A stretch of DNA of 64,000 nt from Flammeovirgaceae bacterium (GTDB lineage: Bacteria; Bacteroidota; Bacteroidia; Cytophagales; Cyclobacteriaceae): contig JACJYU010000002.1 of assembly GCA_020635915.1 (NCBI GenBank), forward strand, positions 310,001-374,000. Reading direction: 5' to 3'. How positions within the stretch are numbered: the first letter of the stretch is position 1; every line of letters begins with the position of its first letter. Below, piece by piece: positions 62,301-64,000 of the stretch. The notes under the pieces were generated by a model, which was given only the letters and a program-made list of their open reading frames with translations, ran no database searches and was not told the DNA's origin. The position numbers and the translations under genes were made by a program.

Positions 62301-62754
62301 AAAGGTTCACGTTCATAATGGGAACCTCGGAAATGTCGATTTCCACTATTTGAGGGTCATTGTCGAGGTCGGTTGGTAGGTCGTTTTTGGCCCTGTCCAC
62401 GGCATCCTTCACTTCCTGTTTTGCCTTCTCTATGGCGATGTCCGGTTCAAATTCAATAATGATATTAGAAAAGTCCTGCACGGAGTTGCTGGAAACCTTT
62501 TTTATCCCTGAAATGGATTTTACCTCCTTCTCTATTTCTTTCGTTATCAGGTTTTCAATATCCTCCGGTGCGGCACCGGGGTAAACCGTGGCCACAAAAA
62601 TTTGTGGAAAAACAACCTCTGGGAAATTTTCTTTTGGGAGGTTGATGTATGTCATGATACCGGCAAGGCAAATGATGATGGTTGCCACATATATGGAAAC
62701 CTTGTTGTCAATGGCCCAACTGGTAGGTTTAAATTCTTTTTCTATGTCTTGCAT
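59350..62754 (-). CDS. RND-family efflux pump (inner-membrane component)
   Basis: A 1134-residue RND pump with about twelve helices in two halves and two large periplasmic loops. LALGIVVDDAIVVIENTHRVF near residue 400 carries the proton-relay acidic pair of the fourth helix, and the second half has GVGIMALAGLVVRNGILLVEF. There is an unusual His/Asp-rich cytoplasmic stretch RPHDHDHDEKSKLTKG near residue 500 between the halves, which might bind a metal. It is 39 bases after the adaptor gene on the same strand. The substrate, drug, lipid or metal, cannot be told. Confidence 0.92.
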   Translation of the reverse strand: MQDIEKEFKPTSWAIDNKVSIYVATIIICLAGIMTYINLPKENFPEVVFPQIFVATVYPGAAPEDIENLITKEIEKEVKSISGIKKVSSNSVQDFSNIIIEFEPDIAIEKAKQEVKDAVDRAKNDLPTDLDNDPQIVEIDISEVPIMNVNLSGDYDLQTLKHYADDMQDAIEALTEIRRVDIVGALDREIQINVDLYKAALAGVSLDDVSNAIRFENVIVSGGQISVDGMKRSLSVNGEYTSADQIANTVVSSIKGGKVYLKDIATVLDTHKEQESFARLDEKNVVTLNVIKRSGENLILASDQINEIVKNFEENILPPGLKVTITADQSDNTRVTLHDLINTIIIGFVLVTVILMFFMGATNAIFVGLSVPISSLMTFLLFPTIGFTLNLMTLFSFLLALGIVVDDAIVVIENTHRVFDNGKVPIRKAAKIAAGEVFLPVLSGTLVVLAPFVPLAFWPGVIGKFMMYLPITLIIALLASLVVAYIINPVFAADFMRPHDHDHDEKSKLTKGFKVATVVFGAIALISYLIGSVGVGNFTVFIYGLYALHHFYLVRVISAFQTNFWPKVQVKYKALVRWCLKGWHPIWVVVGVVFLFVFSIVFTAIRKPPVVFFPNGDPNFVFAYIRMPIGTDQRVTDSVTNVVEDRVIAVVGKGNPIVESVISNVAIGASENPFDGGTQASPHLGKVTVAFVKFAKRGGQSTKEYLDKIREAVKGIKGAEISVDKEQNGPPTGKPINIEVAADDFGVLTTTAERVQRYLDSLQVPGVEELKSDFQSNKPEIVIHIDREKANREGISTGQIGSTLRTAIYGLEVSKFRDANDDYPIQVRIKKDQRNDINTLMNLPITYRDMSSGGQVRQVPLSAIAKIEYSNSFAGIRRIDQKRVITLSSNVLSDFNPNAVVADIKSRLASFNIPDGVTIKMTGEQEQQAETSAFLGVAFMVAFGLIFMILVTLFNSTSKPVIILSEILFSIIGVLIGFSLFKMEISIVMSGVGIMALAGLVVRNGILLVEFTDLLRSQGVELREAIAEASMTRMTPVILTALAAMLGLIPLAIGFNIDFVTLFSEFRPQIFFGGDNVAFWGPLSWTMIFGLIFGTFLTLVLVPVLYLITARLKERIFGVVRKPAGEVEEGIAFN

Positions 62755-62793
62755 TAGGCGCTCGTTTTGGGGTTAGTACTGTAAAAAGGGCAA

Positions 62794-63921
62794 TCAGATT
62801 TTGATAAAATCACCGTCACTCAGCCCCTGAAAGCCAATCGTGATCAACTTGTCCCCGGGCTTCAACCCTTTTACCTCCGTTTGCCCGTCATATACGCCAT
62901 CAATGGTGACCACGCGTTTGCGGGCAACCATGTTGCTGCCATCCTTTTCGGCCACGTATACGATTTTCTGGCCATTGATTTCCTGCACCACGTTAATGGG
63001 TATAACCAGGGCACTTTCGGTAGTATGGAAAACAACGCGGAGCACGGCCGTCATATTGGGGCGAAAGTTGGAATTGGACGGAAGCCGGGCCTCCACTGTA
63101 AAGGTCCTGGAAAGTGGGTTTATCGTTTTGCCCACAAATGTCACGGTGGCCTTTATTTCCTTGTCCAGGTCCGGAAGGGACACCACCACCTTGTCCCCTT
63201 TTGCAATGCGCATGGCGTAAGCCTCCGATACTTCCGCTTTGATCTTCAGGTCCGAAAAGTTCACCACCCGCACGGCCGGCAGGCCTGGGGCCACGTTTTG
63301 CCCTTGCTTCAAAAACACTTCGTCCACTGCCCCATTGATAGGGGATTTTATGCGGGTCATGTCATTTTGCTCCTGCAGGGCCGCCAGCCTTTTTTCCAGG
63401 GACTCCTTGTTCGTTTTTGCCTGCATGTACTGAACCTCGGTGCCAATCTTTTGGTCCCAAAGGTTTTTCTGCCTCTCGTAAATGGTACTGGCCAGGTCCA
63501 GTTGCGATTTCAACTCGTCTATGTTCTTCAGAATGATACCGTTGTCGATTTGGGCCAGCACCGTTCCTGCTTTCACCTGGTCGCCCTCGCTGACGTACAC
63601 TTTGCTCACCACGCCCATGGATTTGGCGCTTACGTCAATATTGTCTTCCGCTTCCACTTTGCCCTGTGTGCGCACAAAATGCTCGAAAGGCCTGGCTGCA
63701 AGTTCCCTGACGGCAACCTCCTTAGACCTTACCGTTTCCGCCACGGGGCCTTCCCCGGCAATTTCGGCTTCCAATTGTGCAATTTGTTTCGATAATTCTG
63801 CCTGCTTCGCTTTAAGTTCCTGCAACTGTGTGCTTTTGTCTTTGGGTGCCCCGCTGCAGGCAGCGATTATACCCGCGACTACAAAAAATAAGAGTGTGTG
63901 TATGTATGGTTTGGTTTTCAT
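62794..63921 (-). CDS. RND efflux periplasmic adaptor lipoprotein
   Basis: A 375-residue adaptor of the HlyD/MFP type with lipobox IAAC (Cys22), a coiled-coil start with KAKQAELSKQIAQLEAEI, a barrel-sandwich domain at about 75-235 (SEGDQVKAGTVLAQID and SPINGAVDEVFLKQGQ), a helical hairpin with the NLWDQKIGTEVQYMQAK segment and a beta barrel. It connects the inner pump to a TolC-type channel. Preceded on the same strand by a probable TolC gene, followed by the pump. Confidence 0.93.
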   Translation of the reverse strand: MKTKPYIHTLLFFVVAGIIAACSGAPKDKSTQLQELKAKQAELSKQIAQLEAEIAGEGPVAETVRSKEVAVRELAARPFEHFVRTQGKVEAEDNIDVSAKSMGVVSKVYVSEGDQVKAGTVLAQIDNGIILKNIDELKSQLDLASTIYERQKNLWDQKIGTEVQYMQAKTNKESLEKRLAALQEQNDMTRIKSPINGAVDEVFLKQGQNVAPGLPAVRVVNFSDLKIKAEVSEAYAMRIAKGDKVVVSLPDLDKEIKATVTFVGKTINPLSRTFTVEARLPSNSNFRPNMTAVLRVVFHTTESALVIPINVVQEINGQKIVYVAEKDGSNMVARKRVVTIDGVYDGQTEVKGLKPGDKLITIGFQGLSDGDFIKI

Positions 63922-63945
63922 AAGAAATAGTAGTTCAAGTTTATG

Positions 63946-64000
63946 TTAATTCTGGCCAGGCAAAAGCTTGCCGAATGCTTTGTCCAAATCCGTTTTCGAA
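63946..64000 (-). CDS. Probable end of a TolC-type outer-membrane efflux protein (truncated by window edge)
   Basis: One minus-strand frame runs from the window edge to a TAA at 63946-63948 and ends DKAFGKLLPGQN, a plausible end of a TolC-family protein. It lies 24 bases upstream of the adaptor gene, where a third efflux gene is expected. Only 17 complete codons are visible, so this rests mainly on context. Confidence 0.4.
   Translation of the reverse strand, partial: SKTDLDKAFGKLLPGQN

Noticed and set aside
1..64000. CRISPR array, prophage, insertion sequence or integrase
   Set aside because: No regularly spaced direct repeats, transposase-like or phage-like proteins were seen on either strand.

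Overview
The window is a 64 kb chromosomal segment of a Bacteroidota bacterium, most likely of the Cytophagales type (G+C near 50% by eye). The signs are: an IPExxxVDY-family gene beside pyk, acpP and fabF; a fused E1 alpha/beta 2-oxoacid dehydrogenase; an exbB-X-exbD-exbD cluster; lipoprotein signal peptides; almost no Shine-Dalgarno sequences; and repeated promoters of the Bacteroidota form TTTG-N19-21-TAnnTTTG. There is no phage, insertion sequence, CRISPR array or rRNA. Coding density is very high, and several convergent genes meet with no intergenic base.

Layout. 1-4.2 kb: the end of a TamB-like gene, a DUF2279 protein, a small protein, RNase P RNA, a sigma54-activator-like response regulator without a DNA-binding domain, and a 39-residue lipoprotein. 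4.2-15 kb: an orphan LuxE-like acyl ligase, a lipoprotein, the E1 fusion, gamma-glutamylcyclotransferase, alanine dehydrogenase, an orphan HsdR-N nuclease-like protein, AMP nucleosidase, an MFS transporter and the ExbB/ExbD proton-channel operon. 15.2-18 kb: tRNA-Ser(GGA), asparaginase, TatD and an A+T-rich islet with a RibD/DHFR-like gene. 18-28.5 kb: surface polysaccharide genes (several glycosyltransferases, a polysaccharide deacetylase, UDP-GlcNAc 2-epimerase, a flippase) with an RsbU-type phosphatase and ruvC among them. 28.5-42 kb: housekeeping genes (miaA, an MBL hydrolase, an NFACT/RqcH-like protein, pyk, acpP, fabF, rnc, nadE, lgt, a BamA-like protein).

42-51 kb: a MORN-repeat secreted protein, a PorV/PorQ-like protein translationally coupled to an exported helix-hairpin-helix plus predicted outer-membrane protein, two microproteins' worth of small genes, a GIN-domain protein, a nitrilase, an NTF2-like protein, an RRM RNA-binding protein and an FtsX-type permease. 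51-58 kb: a near-complete trans-4-hydroxy-L-proline catabolic operon (epimerase, FAD oxidase, deaminase, 2-oxoglutarate semialdehyde dehydrogenase, plus a cyclodeaminase-family reductase) with a divergent AraC regulator. It should convert collagen-type hydroxyproline to 2-oxoglutarate. 58-64 kb: a metallophosphoesterase and an RND efflux system (pump, adaptor, and the end of a probable TolC gene).

The less familiar items are the exported HhH/outer-membrane pair, the activator with GSFTSA in place of GAFTGA, the Asp/Asn exchange in the thiamine diphosphate motif of the E1 fusion, and a 19-bp palindrome about 40 bp upstream of the RsbU-type gene. I did not find a clear, wholly new multi-gene system.
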